Shown piece after piece: positions 17,545-25,747 of a stretch of DNA of 36,619 nucleotides. Numbering within the stretch: the first letter of the stretch is position 1; the number at the start of each line of letters is the position of its first letter. The notes beneath the pieces are model-generated. The model made no database searches. It was not told the origin of the DNA and saw nothing but the letters and a program-made list of their open reading frames with translations. Source of the DNA: JBGSKY01 sp041740995 (GTDB lineage: Bacteria; Planctomycetota; Planctomycetia; Pirellulales; Pirellulaceae); the NCBI GenBank assembly GCA_041740995.1, contig JBGSKY010000115.1, positions 1-36,619 of the forward strand, in the 5' to 3' direction. The position numbers and the translations under genes are program-made.

Positions 17545-18756
17545 ATGAAGAGGCAAATATTTTTACTTAACGTGAAGTCTCGTCGAGCATTCACGCTTGT
17601 TGAGCTGCTAGTTGTCATTTCCATTATTGGAATTTTGGCAGGCTTGCTCCTGCCAGCGGTGCAAATGGCGCGTGAGTCTGCACGAAAATCATCGTGCACG
17701 AGTAACATGCGGCAAGTTGGGCTCGCCATTCAAGGCTTCCATACCGCCCAGAATTATCTACCAAGTAGCGGTCGTCCGACTGCCGCTTCCACCGTACGCA
17801 AGGGAGTCTACATCCACCTTTTGCCCTACATGGAGCTCTCTGCTTACGCCGAGCAATACGATTCTTCGGTAAGTTGGGGGCACTATCGCAACGTGATCGG
17901 ACCCGCGAGCGTAAATCCAACTTTCAATAATTCGACTGCGCCCGCCGACTGGACCGAGACGCGTAGCCGCATGCTAATCAATCCTGGCGTAACACCGACT
18001 CGGTTGCCAGTGCTGCAATGCGCTTCCGCTCCTCGGCACAATAATGTTCTGGACCATAATCCGGACGGCTTCCTTGGAAGCGTGAATGAGTGGCGCGGCG
18101 TTTCCGCAGTTGGGGACTACTCTCCTTCGCTGGGCAATTCGCCAGCCTTAGAATATTTTGCCGCGAATTTGCCAACGCCAATTGTAATTCGCGCGAGCAG
18201 CAAGACCACATCGGCGGAAGCTCAGATAACCAATGGCTTCTTTCCGAAAAACTCAAAATTGTCGTTTAGCGATATCACCGATGGGTTGTCCAATACAATC
18301 GCAATCTGGGAATCGGCCGGACGTCCATTTATCTATCGCGGACGCGCTCAGCTCAACGACAATCTTGTCGCTCACCATACAAACGGTGGTGGTTGGGCGA
18401 GGCCGGCATCGGATATTTTGTTCGAAGGTTCCAACTCGGATGGAACACAGCTACCAGGTGTCTTTATCAACCGCACCAATGGATTTGATCACGCCAATGA
18501 CCCCTATGGCGCAACGGGCTACACTGCTGCACCTCCTAATCGCGTTGCCAGCATCAATGGTGCATCTCCAGCCCCGATTCCGTATGGCACTGAGGGGTCA
18601 AGTCAGCCCTATTCATTTCATCCCGGCGGTGTGAATATCTTGCTTGGTGACGGAGCTGTCAAATTTTTGAGCGACGACGTGGATATCGGTGTTGTTGGCG
18701 CATTGGTGACTCGCAACACCGGAGGAATGGAACCAAAAACCGGCGACGCACTTTAA
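17545..18756 (+). CDS. DUF1559 protein with type II pseudopilin N-terminus and H-X9-DG tail
   Basis: This 403-aa protein starts with a prepilin-type leader: positively charged, then A|FTLVELLVVISIIGILAGLL, the PulG-like methylation helix, followed by LLPAVQMARESARKSSCTSN, the usual start of DUF1559 (SBP_bac_10). The residue before the processing site is Ala, not the usual Gly. The C-terminus has the H-X9-DG signature (HPGGVNILLGDG). The DUF1559 family is hugely expanded in planctomycetes; it is exported and probably assembled or anchored by a type II/IV-pilus-like system, with unknown ligand. An exact sigma-54 promoter precedes it. The gene converges on the sigma-54 activator gene downstream, with a hairpin between the two stops. 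Confidence 0.93.
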   Translation: MKRQIFLLNVKSRRAFTLVELLVVISIIGILAGLLLPAVQMARESARKSSCTSNMRQVGLAIQGFHTAQNYLPSSGRPTAASTVRKGVYIHLLPYMELSAYAEQYDSSVSWGHYRNVIGPASVNPTFNNSTAPADWTETRSRMLINPGVTPTRLPVLQCASAPRHNNVLDHNPDGFLGSVNEWRGVSAVGDYSPSLGNSPALEYFAANLPTPIVIRASSKTTSAEAQITNGFFPKNSKLSFSDITDGLSNTIAIWESAGRPFIYRGRAQLNDNLVAHHTNGGGWARPASDILFEGSNSDGTQLPGVFINRTNGFDHANDPYGATGYTAAPPNRVASINGASPAPIPYGTEGSSQPYSFHPGGVNILLGDGAVKFLSDDVDIGVVGALVTRNTGGMEPKTGDAL

Positions 18757-18793
18757 GAAGCGTTCGGCACCCGCAGCCATTGGATCGAATGCC

Positions 18794-18817
18794 TCAGCCC
18801 GTCGACAAACGGGCTGA
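18794..18817. terminator. Bidirectional hairpin between convergent genes
   Basis: A perfect 9-bp stem, TCAGCCCGT / ACGGGCTGA, with a 6-nt loop lies 38 bp after the DUF1559 stop and 9 bp before the end of the convergent sigma-54 activator gene. Its position and GC-rich stem suit a shared terminator. The T-rich run after it is short and weak. Confidence 0.55.
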
Positions 18818-18825
18818 TGCTATTT

Positions 18826-20436
18826 CTACGTGTAGGCACGAAAAGACGCCCATTTGATCTTGAGCTTTCGCATACGTGCCCGGAGCGTGTGGGGGTTGAT
18901 ATTCAGTAGGCCAGCCGCACCTCCTGGTCCCTCAATCTTACCTCTCGTTTTGTCCAGCACCAATTCAATGTGGCGCCGCATCGCATTGTCAATTGAATAA
19001 TCGTTGGATGGGACGGCAAGCGGCAAGTCTGCAGCACGCTCATGCTGGATGTCTGCAGCAGCGATCATGTTCGTGTGCTCAGTCTTCGAGACTGTTTCCG
19101 GAGATCGCATCTGCTGATTGCCTAAGCCAAGTGCTGCCGCCATTTCGAGCGATTTGCCGTCGCCAAGGATGGCAGCACGATCGATGACGGCCCCCAGTTC
19201 CCTAATATTTCCAGGCCAATCATAGCTTTGCAATAATTCAATATCCTTTGCAGTTGGTTTGACGGGGCTAATGCCAAATCGATTTGCAGCCCGCTCAGCG
19301 AAGTGAAAAGCTAGTTCAGGTATATCGCCGCGCCGCTCACGTAGCGGCGGAAGCAAGACGGGAAACACTGCAACGCGATACCAGAGGTCTTCTCGGAACT
19401 TGCCGTTGGCAACCATCGAAGCAAGATCGCGGTGCGTGGCGGCTACCACACGCACATCGACGTGCACTGGATTGTCAGAACCAACACGCTCGATGAAACC
19501 GTCTTGCAAAACGCGCAGAAATCGAACTTGCGCTTCCAGCGGCAGCTCGCCGATTTCGTCCAGGAACAACGTTCCACCATCCGCCCGTTCGAACCAGCCT
19601 TGCCGCGACTGATCGGCTCCTGTGAATGCACCTTTCTCATGGCCGAACACTTGCGAGTCAATCAATTCAGAAGGAATCGCTCCGCAGTTTACGCGAATAA
19701 AAGGTCCATCGCGACGAGTCCCCCTGGTATGTAGCGCGCGGGCGATCAATTCTTTACCTGATCCGGTTTCGCCCAGCACCATCACTGGGGCATCCGAAGC
19801 GGCAACCAGCTGGACGCGTTCCATTACTTTTTGCAGTCCAGTGGATTCACCAATAATATGATCGCCAAGGTCTGTTCGCCCAAGCCGCCGCAGGAGTGCT
19901 CCTTTGTCGGCTTCGGCTGCCTCACGCAAGCTCGCCATCTCGTGGATTCGATGATGGTTGGCGACCGCAACTGCGATTGGTTCGCTCAGTCGTTGAGCCA
20001 ACTCGACATGTTCCTCGTCGTACTCGTATCCTTCGGCTGCAAGCAAAATCAACGCAGCATGAGAGGACTCTTCATGCAAAGGGATCGCGATAACATCTCC
20101 CGATAATACCTCCGGCAGTAGCAACCCCAGCACGCCGGTCTGCCGCTTACCGCGTTTGAGCGCCCGGTCACTGCGGCACCATCGACGCAATTGGTCATGT
20201 TCGGCTACCGCCAGCGACCGTACATGATTATTGGCTGGCGAGCGTGAAGGTTCCTCCGAAACGGTAACAAGATGACGCAGCTTGTTATCCAGAACTCGAA
20301 TCATCAGTCGCTCAAACGGTATCACACTTCGGAGAGCTCGCGCAATGGCAGGCGAAGACTCCTCCAGTTGAATATGACGGCACGACTCTTTCCATAGCTG
20401 CAGCAGAGCTGCTTCGGCGCGCTTTCGTTCCAACAT
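18826..20436 (-). CDS. Sigma-54-dependent transcriptional activator (GAF-AAA+-Fis HTH), likely regulator of the cys operon
   Basis: This 536-aa FhlA/NorR-like enhancer-binding protein has a sensor region of GAF type (about residues 15-160), then the AAA+ domain from about 190. Walker A is GETGSGKE (222-229), the sigma-54 contact loop GAFTGA is intact (269-274), Walker B is TLFLDE (289-294), and the arginine-finger region is FREDLWYRV. A linker follows, then a C-terminal Fis-type helix-turn-helix (about 485-530, GGAAGLLNINPHTLRARMRKL). There is no receiver domain, so it should respond to a ligand or redox cue through GAF, not to phosphorylation. A good ribosome binding site (AGGAG) precedes the ATG. 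It is divergent from cysK, whose promoter is of sigma-54 type, so cysK-yezD is the obvious target (inference). Confidence 0.92.
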   Translation of the reverse strand: MLERKRAEAALLQLWKESCRHIQLEESSPAIARALRSVIPFERLMIRVLDNKLRHLVTVSEEPSRSPANNHVRSLAVAEHDQLRRWCRSDRALKRGKRQTGVLGLLLPEVLSGDVIAIPLHEESSHAALILLAAEGYEYDEEHVELAQRLSEPIAVAVANHHRIHEMASLREAAEADKGALLRRLGRTDLGDHIIGESTGLQKVMERVQLVAASDAPVMVLGETGSGKELIARALHTRGTRRDGPFIRVNCGAIPSELIDSQVFGHEKGAFTGADQSRQGWFERADGGTLFLDEIGELPLEAQVRFLRVLQDGFIERVGSDNPVHVDVRVVAATHRDLASMVANGKFREDLWYRVAVFPVLLPPLRERRGDIPELAFHFAERAANRFGISPVKPTAKDIELLQSYDWPGNIRELGAVIDRAAILGDGKSLEMAAALGLGNQQMRSPETVSKTEHTNMIAAADIQHERAADLPLAVPSNDYSIDNAMRRHIELVLDKTRGKIEGPGGAAGLLNINPHTLRARMRKLKIKWASFRAYT

Positions 20437-20496
20437 AATCTGCTCCTATGGCTGACGCCGTTAAATAATCTAGCATTAGCACAGGATGCCCTGAGC

Positions 20497-20522
20497 CTAT
20501 CATATGTGATAGCATGTATCAC
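20497..20522. promoter_or_regulatory. Interlocking palindromes, candidate activator binding site
   Basis: Two overlapping inverted repeats share a half-site: CTATCA-4nt-TGATAG (20497-20512) and GTGATA-5nt-TATCAC (20506-20522). They lie between the divergent sigma-54 activator gene and cysK, centred about 65-75 bp upstream of the predicted cysK start site. This is near the short end of the usual range for enhancer sites of sigma-54 activators. They may also serve for autoregulation, since they lie about 60-85 bp upstream of the activator ATG. Confidence 0.6.
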
Positions 20523-20554
20523 GTCAATCGTCAATACTCATGGAAATTTCTCGT

Positions 20555-20570
20555 TGGCACGGTTATTGCA
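20555..20570 (+). promoter_or_regulatory. Sigma-54 (RpoN) promoter of the cys operon
   Basis: The 16-mer TGGCACGGTTATTGCA is an exact match to the -24/-12 consensus, with GG at 20556-20557 and GC at 20568-20569. The predicted transcription start is near 20581, about 29 nt before the cysK ATG. It directly faces the divergently encoded sigma-54 activator. Confidence 0.88.
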
Positions 20571-20609
20571 TAGTATTGGACGAATCCTCATTTTTACGGA
20601 GCGGCATTG

Positions 20610-21608
20610 ATGGCAGTTGGTACGACTTACCCGAATATTCTTTCTACTATCGGCAACACGCCGCTTGTCTCGCTTGATCGATTCCTGAAAACCCACTGCG
20701 CAGATTTGACGCCATCGCCGCAGGCCTCGGTTCTTTTAAAGTGTGAGTTCTTTAATCCTCTGTCCAGTGTCAAGGATCGTATCGGTCGCGCTATGCTGGA
20801 AGAAGCAGAACGGTCTGGGCTGATTTCGCCGGGCCATACGCACATTATCGAGCCAACTAGCGGGAACACCGGCATAGCCCTAGCCTTTGTCGCCGCCAAT
20901 CGGGGTTACAAGCTGACTGTTGTCCTGCCCGACTCGATGAGTCAGGAGCGTCGAGGGTTATTACTTGCATTGGGTGCTGAATACGAACTGACACCGGCGA
21001 AGTTTGGCATGAAAGCAGCCGTTGAGCGGGCAAATCAACTTTTGAGTGAGTTTTCTAACGCCTGGACACCTTCGCAGTTTACAAACGCAGCAAACCCAAG
21101 AATGCATGAACAAACGACCGGCCCAGAAATCTGGCTCGACTCGCATGGCGCCGTTGACATACTGGTTGCGGGTGTTGGAACCGGCGGGACAATTACGGGA
21201 TGTGCCCGATATCTACGGAAAAAGAATCCTTCGATGCGGGCTATCGCGGTAGAGCCGTCCGAATCGCCGGTCATCTCTGGGGGGAAAGCGGGCAAACATC
21301 AGATTCAAGGGATTGGTGCCGGGTTTGTTCCAGAGAACCTGGATGTCAATATTCTCAATGGGGTAGAGTCGATTAGTAGTGAAGAGGCTTTTTCGTGGGC
21401 TCGTCGGCTTGCCGAGAAAGATGGATTGCTTGTCGGAATAAGTACCGGGGCCAATGTGGCCGTTGCAGCCAGATTAGCTTCTCGTCCCGAAAACCGGGGG
21501 AAAACGATCGTCACCTTTGCCTGCAGTTCCGGCGAACGTTATCTCTCGACACCTTTGTATCAGCTGATAGGGATGCGTCCGGTTTTATCAGACGCCATAG
21601 CCATCTGA
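20610..21608 (+). CDS. cysK: Cysteine synthase (O-acetylserine sulfhydrylase), PLP enzyme
   Basis: It converts O-acetylserine and sulfide to cysteine and acetate. Landmarks are IGNTPLVSLDRF near the N-terminus; FFNPLSSVKDRIGRAM, with the PLP-binding lysine at residue 55; the substrate loop EPTSGNTGIA (TSGNTG at 83-88); the phosphate-binding GVGTGGTITG near 187; and ISTGANVAVA and FACSSGERYLST at the C-terminal side. The ATG at 20610 follows ACGGAG at a good distance; a TTG three bases earlier is less likely. The length of 332 aa is normal. It has a short insert (HCADLTPSPQ) near residue 33 that canonical CysK lacks. It is the first gene of a run with sulfate transport genes, consistent with sulfur assimilation. 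Confidence 0.93.
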   Translation: MAVGTTYPNILSTIGNTPLVSLDRFLKTHCADLTPSPQASVLLKCEFFNPLSSVKDRIGRAMLEEAERSGLISPGHTHIIEPTSGNTGIALAFVAANRGYKLTVVLPDSMSQERRGLLLALGAEYELTPAKFGMKAAVERANQLLSEFSNAWTPSQFTNAANPRMHEQTTGPEIWLDSHGAVDILVAGVGTGGTITGCARYLRKKNPSMRAIAVEPSESPVISGGKAGKHQIQGIGAGFVPENLDVNILNGVESISSEEAFSWARRLAEKDGLLVGISTGANVAVAARLASRPENRGKTIVTFACSSGERYLSTPLYQLIGMRPVLSDAIAI

Positions 21609-21616
21609 GATTTCTC

Positions 21617-21656
21617 TGGTCTGCGCGACCAAGTCAACTTGCTGTCGATCGACAGC
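21617..21656. repeat. Two small palindromes between cysK and sbp
   Basis: TGGTC-5nt-GACCA (21617-21631) is followed by the perfect 16-bp palindrome GCTGTCGATCGACAGC (21641-21656), with a T-rich stretch afterwards. In RNA these would form two adjacent hairpins in the 87-nt gap, possibly a partial terminator or processing site that sets different levels of cysK and transporter mRNA. Confidence 0.4.
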
Positions 21657-21695
21657 GCTTCCGCTTAATTTTCACAGTCTAACAATCCTAAGTAC

Positions 21696-22802
21696 ATGAT
21701 GTCACTTCGCATAAATTTCAATAAGCTGTTAGGTCTCTCAATTGTTTGCATTACCGGCTGTTTCTCGATAGCCGCAATGCTGACTTGCGTCTTGGTCGTT
21801 ATCGGAGGTTGCAGCAGCCAATCAGCGGCTTCGAATGCGTCAACTGGCAACAGGAAGGCGGACGTGACTTTGCTCAACGTCTCCTATGACCCAACTCGCG
21901 AGTTTTATACTGAATTCAATGGCGAGTTCAGTAAGTATTGGAAAGAGAAGGAAGATCAGAACGTAACGATTGAACAATCACATGGCGGCGGAGGCAAGCA
22001 AGCCAGAGCAGTGATTGATGGACTCAAAGCCGATGTGGTGACACTCGCGTTATCGTACGACATTGATCAGATCGCAGAGAAGACCAAGCTCTTTCCCGCC
22101 GATTGGCAAACACGATTGCCAAACAATAGTTCGCCTTACACCTCGACAATCGTCTTCCTAGTTCGCAAGGGTAACCCAAAGAAAATCCAAAGTTGGAGTG
22201 ACTTAGCTAAGCCTGGAATTGAAGTCATCACGCCCAACCCGAAAACTTCCGGTGGTGCTCGCTACAACTATCTCGCCGCTTGGGGTTATGCGCTGAGGCA
22301 GCCCGGCGGTGATGAGGCGTCTGCGAAAGCGCTGGTAACAGCGATTCTCAAAAATGTTCCAGTGCTGGATTCCGGGGCACGTGGTTCGACAACTACTTTT
22401 GTGCAGCGTGAGATTGGCGATGTCCTGCTGACTTGGGAGAACGAAGCGTTCTTGGCAGTGAACGAACTTGGACCGGACAAGTTGGAGATCGTCGTGCCCT
22501 CGATCAGTATTTTGGCAGAGCCACCCGTGACGGTGGTCGATGGAAACGCTAAAGCTCACGCGGCACTTGAAGTCACTCAGGCGTATCTCGAATACCTCTA
22601 CTCACCGATTGGTCAGAAACTTGCTGCCAAACATTTTTATCGGCCCTCGATTCCCGAACATGCTGATCCTGCAGATTTAGCACGCTTCTCAAAACTTGAG
22701 CTGTTTTCAATTGATGAACTCTTTGGAGGTTGGCCGAGTGCACAGGCCAAACACTTCGATGACGGTGGAGTCTTCGATCAAATCTACAGTCCAGGAAATT
22801 AG
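21696..22802 (+). CDS. sbp: Sulfate/thiosulfate ABC transporter substrate-binding lipoprotein
   Basis: The 368-aa product is of Sbp/CysP type. The N-terminus is a lipoprotein-like signal with two possible lipobox cysteines (ITGC, Cys22; IGGC, Cys39). The mature part has the family segments LLNVSYDPTREFYTEFN, EQSHGGGGKQARAVIDGLKADVV (part), LALSYDID, FLVRKGNPK, and TPNPKTSGGARYNYLAAWGY, which forms the anion-binding loop. The C-terminal part has DVLLTWENEA and FSIDELFGGW. It binds sulfate outside the membrane and delivers it to CysT/CysW. Two ATG codons occur at 21696 and 21699, and the ribosome binding site is weak. The gene is 87 nt after cysK and 44 nt before cysT. Whether it prefers sulfate or thiosulfate cannot be told. 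Confidence 0.93.
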   Translation: MMSLRINFNKLLGLSIVCITGCFSIAAMLTCVLVVIGGCSSQSAASNASTGNRKADVTLLNVSYDPTREFYTEFNGEFSKYWKEKEDQNVTIEQSHGGGGKQARAVIDGLKADVVTLALSYDIDQIAEKTKLFPADWQTRLPNNSSPYTSTIVFLVRKGNPKKIQSWSDLAKPGIEVITPNPKTSGGARYNYLAAWGYALRQPGGDEASAKALVTAILKNVPVLDSGARGSTTTFVQREIGDVLLTWENEAFLAVNELGPDKLEIVVPSISILAEPPVTVVDGNAKAHAALEVTQAYLEYLYSPIGQKLAAKHFYRPSIPEHADPADLARFSKLELFSIDELFGGWPSAQAKHFDDGGVFDQIYSPGN

Positions 22803-22846
22803 GCAATGGTTCAAACAACTTTGACTTACGCAGCAGGAGGCTTCGT

Positions 22847-23686
22847 ATGAAGAACGCATTTCGCAAACACAGTGTGTTACCCGGATTCAATATCACACTT
22901 GGATACACGGTTTTGTACCTGAGCCTGATTGTACTAGTGCCGCTATCAGCCCTCTTTATCAAGTCGGCAGGTATGGGTTTCGAGCAGTTTTGGCGAACGA
23001 TTTCCAATCCTCGCGTTGTCGCGTCTTACCGACTCACCTTTGGTGCGTCGTTGCTGGCCGCTTCAATCAATGCCGTATTTGGATTCATCGTTGCATGGTC
23101 ATTGGTTCGATATCGATTTCCAGGTAAGAGGTTCATTGATGCGATGGTGGATCTGCCTTTCGCATTGCCAACGGCTGTATCTGGAATCGCGCTGACAGCG
23201 ATTTATTCACAGAACGGATGGATTGGGCAGTTCCTAGCGCCGCTCGGAATCAAGGCTGCATTCTCGCCGCTGGGGATCGTGATCGCACTGACCTTTATCG
23301 GCCTGCCGTTTGTCGTGCGTACGCTTCAACCTGCGATCGAAGATCTGCACAAAGAAAATGAGGAGGCATCGGCCAGCCTTGGTGCGAACCGTTTGCAGAC
23401 GTTGCGTTACGTAATTCTGCCAGCGGTGCTTCCGGCACTGTTAACGGGATTCTCGATGGCCTTTGCACGAGCGCTGGGCGAGTATGGATCAGTCGTCTTC
23501 ATCTCGGGGAACATGCCAATGAAAACGGAAATCACTTCGCTTCTGATCATTACCAAACTTGAACAATATGACACCGCTGGCGCAACCGCGATTGCACTGG
23601 TGATGTTAGTCGCTTCGTTCTTAATGATGTTTGCAATCAACATGCTGCAGTGGTGGAGCGGCCAGCGTCATCGAGGTGTCTCATGA
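22847..23686 (+). CDS. cysT: Sulfate ABC transporter permease CysT (CysU)
   Basis: This 279-aa inner-membrane protein has about six hydrophobic helices. The BPD_transp_1 EAA loop is EEASASLGANRLQTLRYVILP (in part), near residues 172-192, which contacts the ATPase CysA. The family segment LPFALPTAVSGIALTAIYS is typical of CysT. A strong Shine-Dalgarno sequence (AGGAGG at 22835-22840, 6-nt spacing) marks the start. Its stop overlaps the cysW start (ATGA at 23683-23686), so the two permeases are translationally coupled and should form the heterodimeric channel. Confidence 0.95.
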   Translation: MKNAFRKHSVLPGFNITLGYTVLYLSLIVLVPLSALFIKSAGMGFEQFWRTISNPRVVASYRLTFGASLLAASINAVFGFIVAWSLVRYRFPGKRFIDAMVDLPFALPTAVSGIALTAIYSQNGWIGQFLAPLGIKAAFSPLGIVIALTFIGLPFVVRTLQPAIEDLHKENEEASASLGANRLQTLRYVILPAVLPALLTGFSMAFARALGEYGSVVFISGNMPMKTEITSLLIITKLEQYDTAGATAIALVMLVASFLMMFAINMLQWWSGQRHRGVS

Positions 23687-24615
23687 GCCAAGCATTGATT
23701 GTAAATGAGGTTGTCACGCCGGTATTAGATAAGCGAACTCCCGCTGCGTTCATTCGTGGTGCGACGGAAGAGCCGCTCTGGGTAAAATACTTGCTCATAT
23801 CAACGACGGTTGGCTTCCTGACTTTGTTCCTTTTCGTGCCTTTGTTAGCTGTATTTACCGAAGCATTTCGTAAGGGGATTGGCGCTTACCTCAATAGCTT
23901 TACAGATCCGTCTGCCATCGCAGCTATCAAGTTGACGCTGATTACGGCCGGCATCTCTGTTCCTTTGAATCTGGTTTTCGGTTTAGCAGCCGCTTGGGCG
24001 ATTGCCAAGTTTGAGTTCTGGGGCAAGAGCATTTTGCTCACATTGATCGATTTACCATTTGCGGTATCTCCGGTCATTTCCGGGCTCATCTTCGTTCTAT
24101 TGTTTGGTATGCAAGGCTGGCTTGGCCCATGGCTTGATTCGCAAGGCCTTCAAATTATTTTTGCAGTCCCTGGAATTGTCTTGGCGACGATCTTTATCAC
24201 GTTTCCTTTCGTCGCACGCGAAATCATTCCGTTGATGCAAGAACAGGGGACGGAGGAAGAGCAAGCAGCGATCACGCTCGGGGCGAGCGGTTGGCAAACC
24301 TTTTGGTACGTTACGCTGCCTAATATTCGCTGGGCGCTTTTATACGGAGTCATTCTGTGTAACGCACGAGCCATGGGTGAGTTCGGAGCAGTCTCGGTGG
24401 TTTCAGGGCACGTTCGTGGCAAAACCAATACGATCCCGCTGCATGTAGAGATTCTTTACAACGAATACAACTTTGTGGCCGCCTTCGCAGTGGCTTCTCT
24501 CTTAGCTCTATTGGCATTAGTCACCCTAGCGGCCAAAAGCATTGTTGAGTCACGCATCTATCAGTCCGTTCCGAAATCGCTTGAGCCGACATCGGCAGAG
24601 GTTGCAAGATCATGA
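23683..24615 (+). CDS. cysW: Sulfate ABC transporter permease CysW
   Basis: The ATG at 23683, which overlaps the cysT stop as ATGA, gives 310 aa and is preferred over an upstream ATG at 23650 inside cysT. The protein has an N-terminal hydrophilic stretch (about 30 aa), then six membrane helices. The segments LIDLPFAVSPVISGLIFVLL, the EAA loop EEQAAITLGASGWQTFWYVT and RAMGEFGAVSVVSGHVRGKT are typical of CysW. It pairs with CysT to form the sulfate channel. The stop overlaps the cysA start by ATGA at 24612-24615. Confidence 0.95.
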   Translation: MSQALIVNEVVTPVLDKRTPAAFIRGATEEPLWVKYLLISTTVGFLTLFLFVPLLAVFTEAFRKGIGAYLNSFTDPSAIAAIKLTLITAGISVPLNLVFGLAAAWAIAKFEFWGKSILLTLIDLPFAVSPVISGLIFVLLFGMQGWLGPWLDSQGLQIIFAVPGIVLATIFITFPFVAREIIPLMQEQGTEEEQAAITLGASGWQTFWYVTLPNIRWALLYGVILCNARAMGEFGAVSVVSGHVRGKTNTIPLHVEILYNEYNFVAAFAVASLLALLALVTLAAKSIVESRIYQSVPKSLEPTSAEVARS

Positions 24616-25688
24616 GTATCGAAGTCAAGCATCTAACAAAAACATTCGGGAATTTTACGGCGCTTCGCGATGTGAGTTTGCGAATCAACGACGGCGAGCT
24701 GGTTGCGTTACTTGGACCGTCCGGTTCAGGCAAGACGACTCTGCTGCGAATCATAGCGGGATTGGAAACCGCTGATGCAAATCCCAATAGTGAAATCAAT
24801 TTCCATGACACAAGCGTAACCGGAGAGCCCGTCGGAAAACGTGGTGTGGGTTTCGTCTTTCAGCACTATGCTTTGTTTCGACACATGTCGGTTTTCGACA
24901 ACATTGCCTTTGGGCTGAAGGTTCGTCCGCGCAGAGATCGTCCCACGAAAAATGATATTCGCGATCGCGTGCACCAACTCCTCAAACTAATACAGCTCGA
25001 GGGCTTTGCCGATCGCTTTCCTTCGCAACTGTCAGGCGGACAGCGTCAACGAGTTGCCCTAGCTCGTGCCATCGCAGTTGAACCGCAAGTGCTTCTGCTA
25101 GACGAACCATTTGGTGCATTGGATGCGCAGGTACGAAAAGGACTTCGCGATTGGTTGCGTCGATTGCATGATGAGATTCATTTGACGAGCGTCCTGGTGA
25201 CTCACGATCAAGAGGAAGCACTTGAGGTCGCAGATCGCGTGGTTGTGATGAACCAGTCGAAGATCGAACAAGTTGGTACACCGGAGGAAGTGTTCCATCA
25301 CCCTGCCAGTCAGTTTGTGATGGAGTTCCTGGGTCAAGTGAACGTCTTTCATGGACGAGTCAGCAATGGTCAGGCACATTTGGGCGATATGGCGATCGAC
25401 TATCCACATTACATAGCCCAACAAGAACGAGCCGCGAAGGTTTACATGCGACCTCATGAATTGGATATCAAGCGAGTACAAAACGGCGTTCCTGGCCTGC
25501 CGGCTACGGTTGTCCGCGTGAATCCTGCCGGTTCGGTAGCCAAGGTAAGTCTTCGAACTAGAGACGGCGTGGATATCCAAGTCGACGTTCCCTTTGAACA
25601 CCTGAGTGAACTTGGGCTTACGCAAGGCGATAATGTATTTATTTATCCCAAAAAAGCGCGTGTTTTTATTCCGGACTTCGCAATTTAG
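24612..25688 (+). CDS. cysA: Sulfate ABC transporter ATP-binding protein CysA
   Basis: This 358-aa ATPase has Walker A GPSGSGKT (residues 35-42), the Q-loop segment GFVFQHYALFRHMSVFDNIA, the ABC signature LSGGQRQRVALARAI near residue 140, Walker B VLLLDEPFGALDA and the H-loop VTHDQEEALEVADRV. The C-terminal part after about residue 235 is the CysA/TOBE-like regulatory extension (VYMRPHELDIKR). It energises sulfate import through CysT/CysW. It is translationally coupled to cysW. The order sbp-cysT-cysW-cysA matches known sulfate permease operons. Confidence 0.95.
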   Translation: MSIEVKHLTKTFGNFTALRDVSLRINDGELVALLGPSGSGKTTLLRIIAGLETADANPNSEINFHDTSVTGEPVGKRGVGFVFQHYALFRHMSVFDNIAFGLKVRPRRDRPTKNDIRDRVHQLLKLIQLEGFADRFPSQLSGGQRQRVALARAIAVEPQVLLLDEPFGALDAQVRKGLRDWLRRLHDEIHLTSVLVTHDQEEALEVADRVVVMNQSKIEQVGTPEEVFHHPASQFVMEFLGQVNVFHGRVSNGQAHLGDMAIDYPHYIAQQERAAKVYMRPHELDIKRVQNGVPGLPATVVRVNPAGSVAKVSLRTRDGVDIQVDVPFEHLSELGLTQGDNVFIYPKKARVFIPDFAI

Positions 25689-25747
25689 AGCAAACTTTTT
25701 GGTTACTTGATATTCAGTCCAACTAAACGATGTAGGGAGTTTTTATT

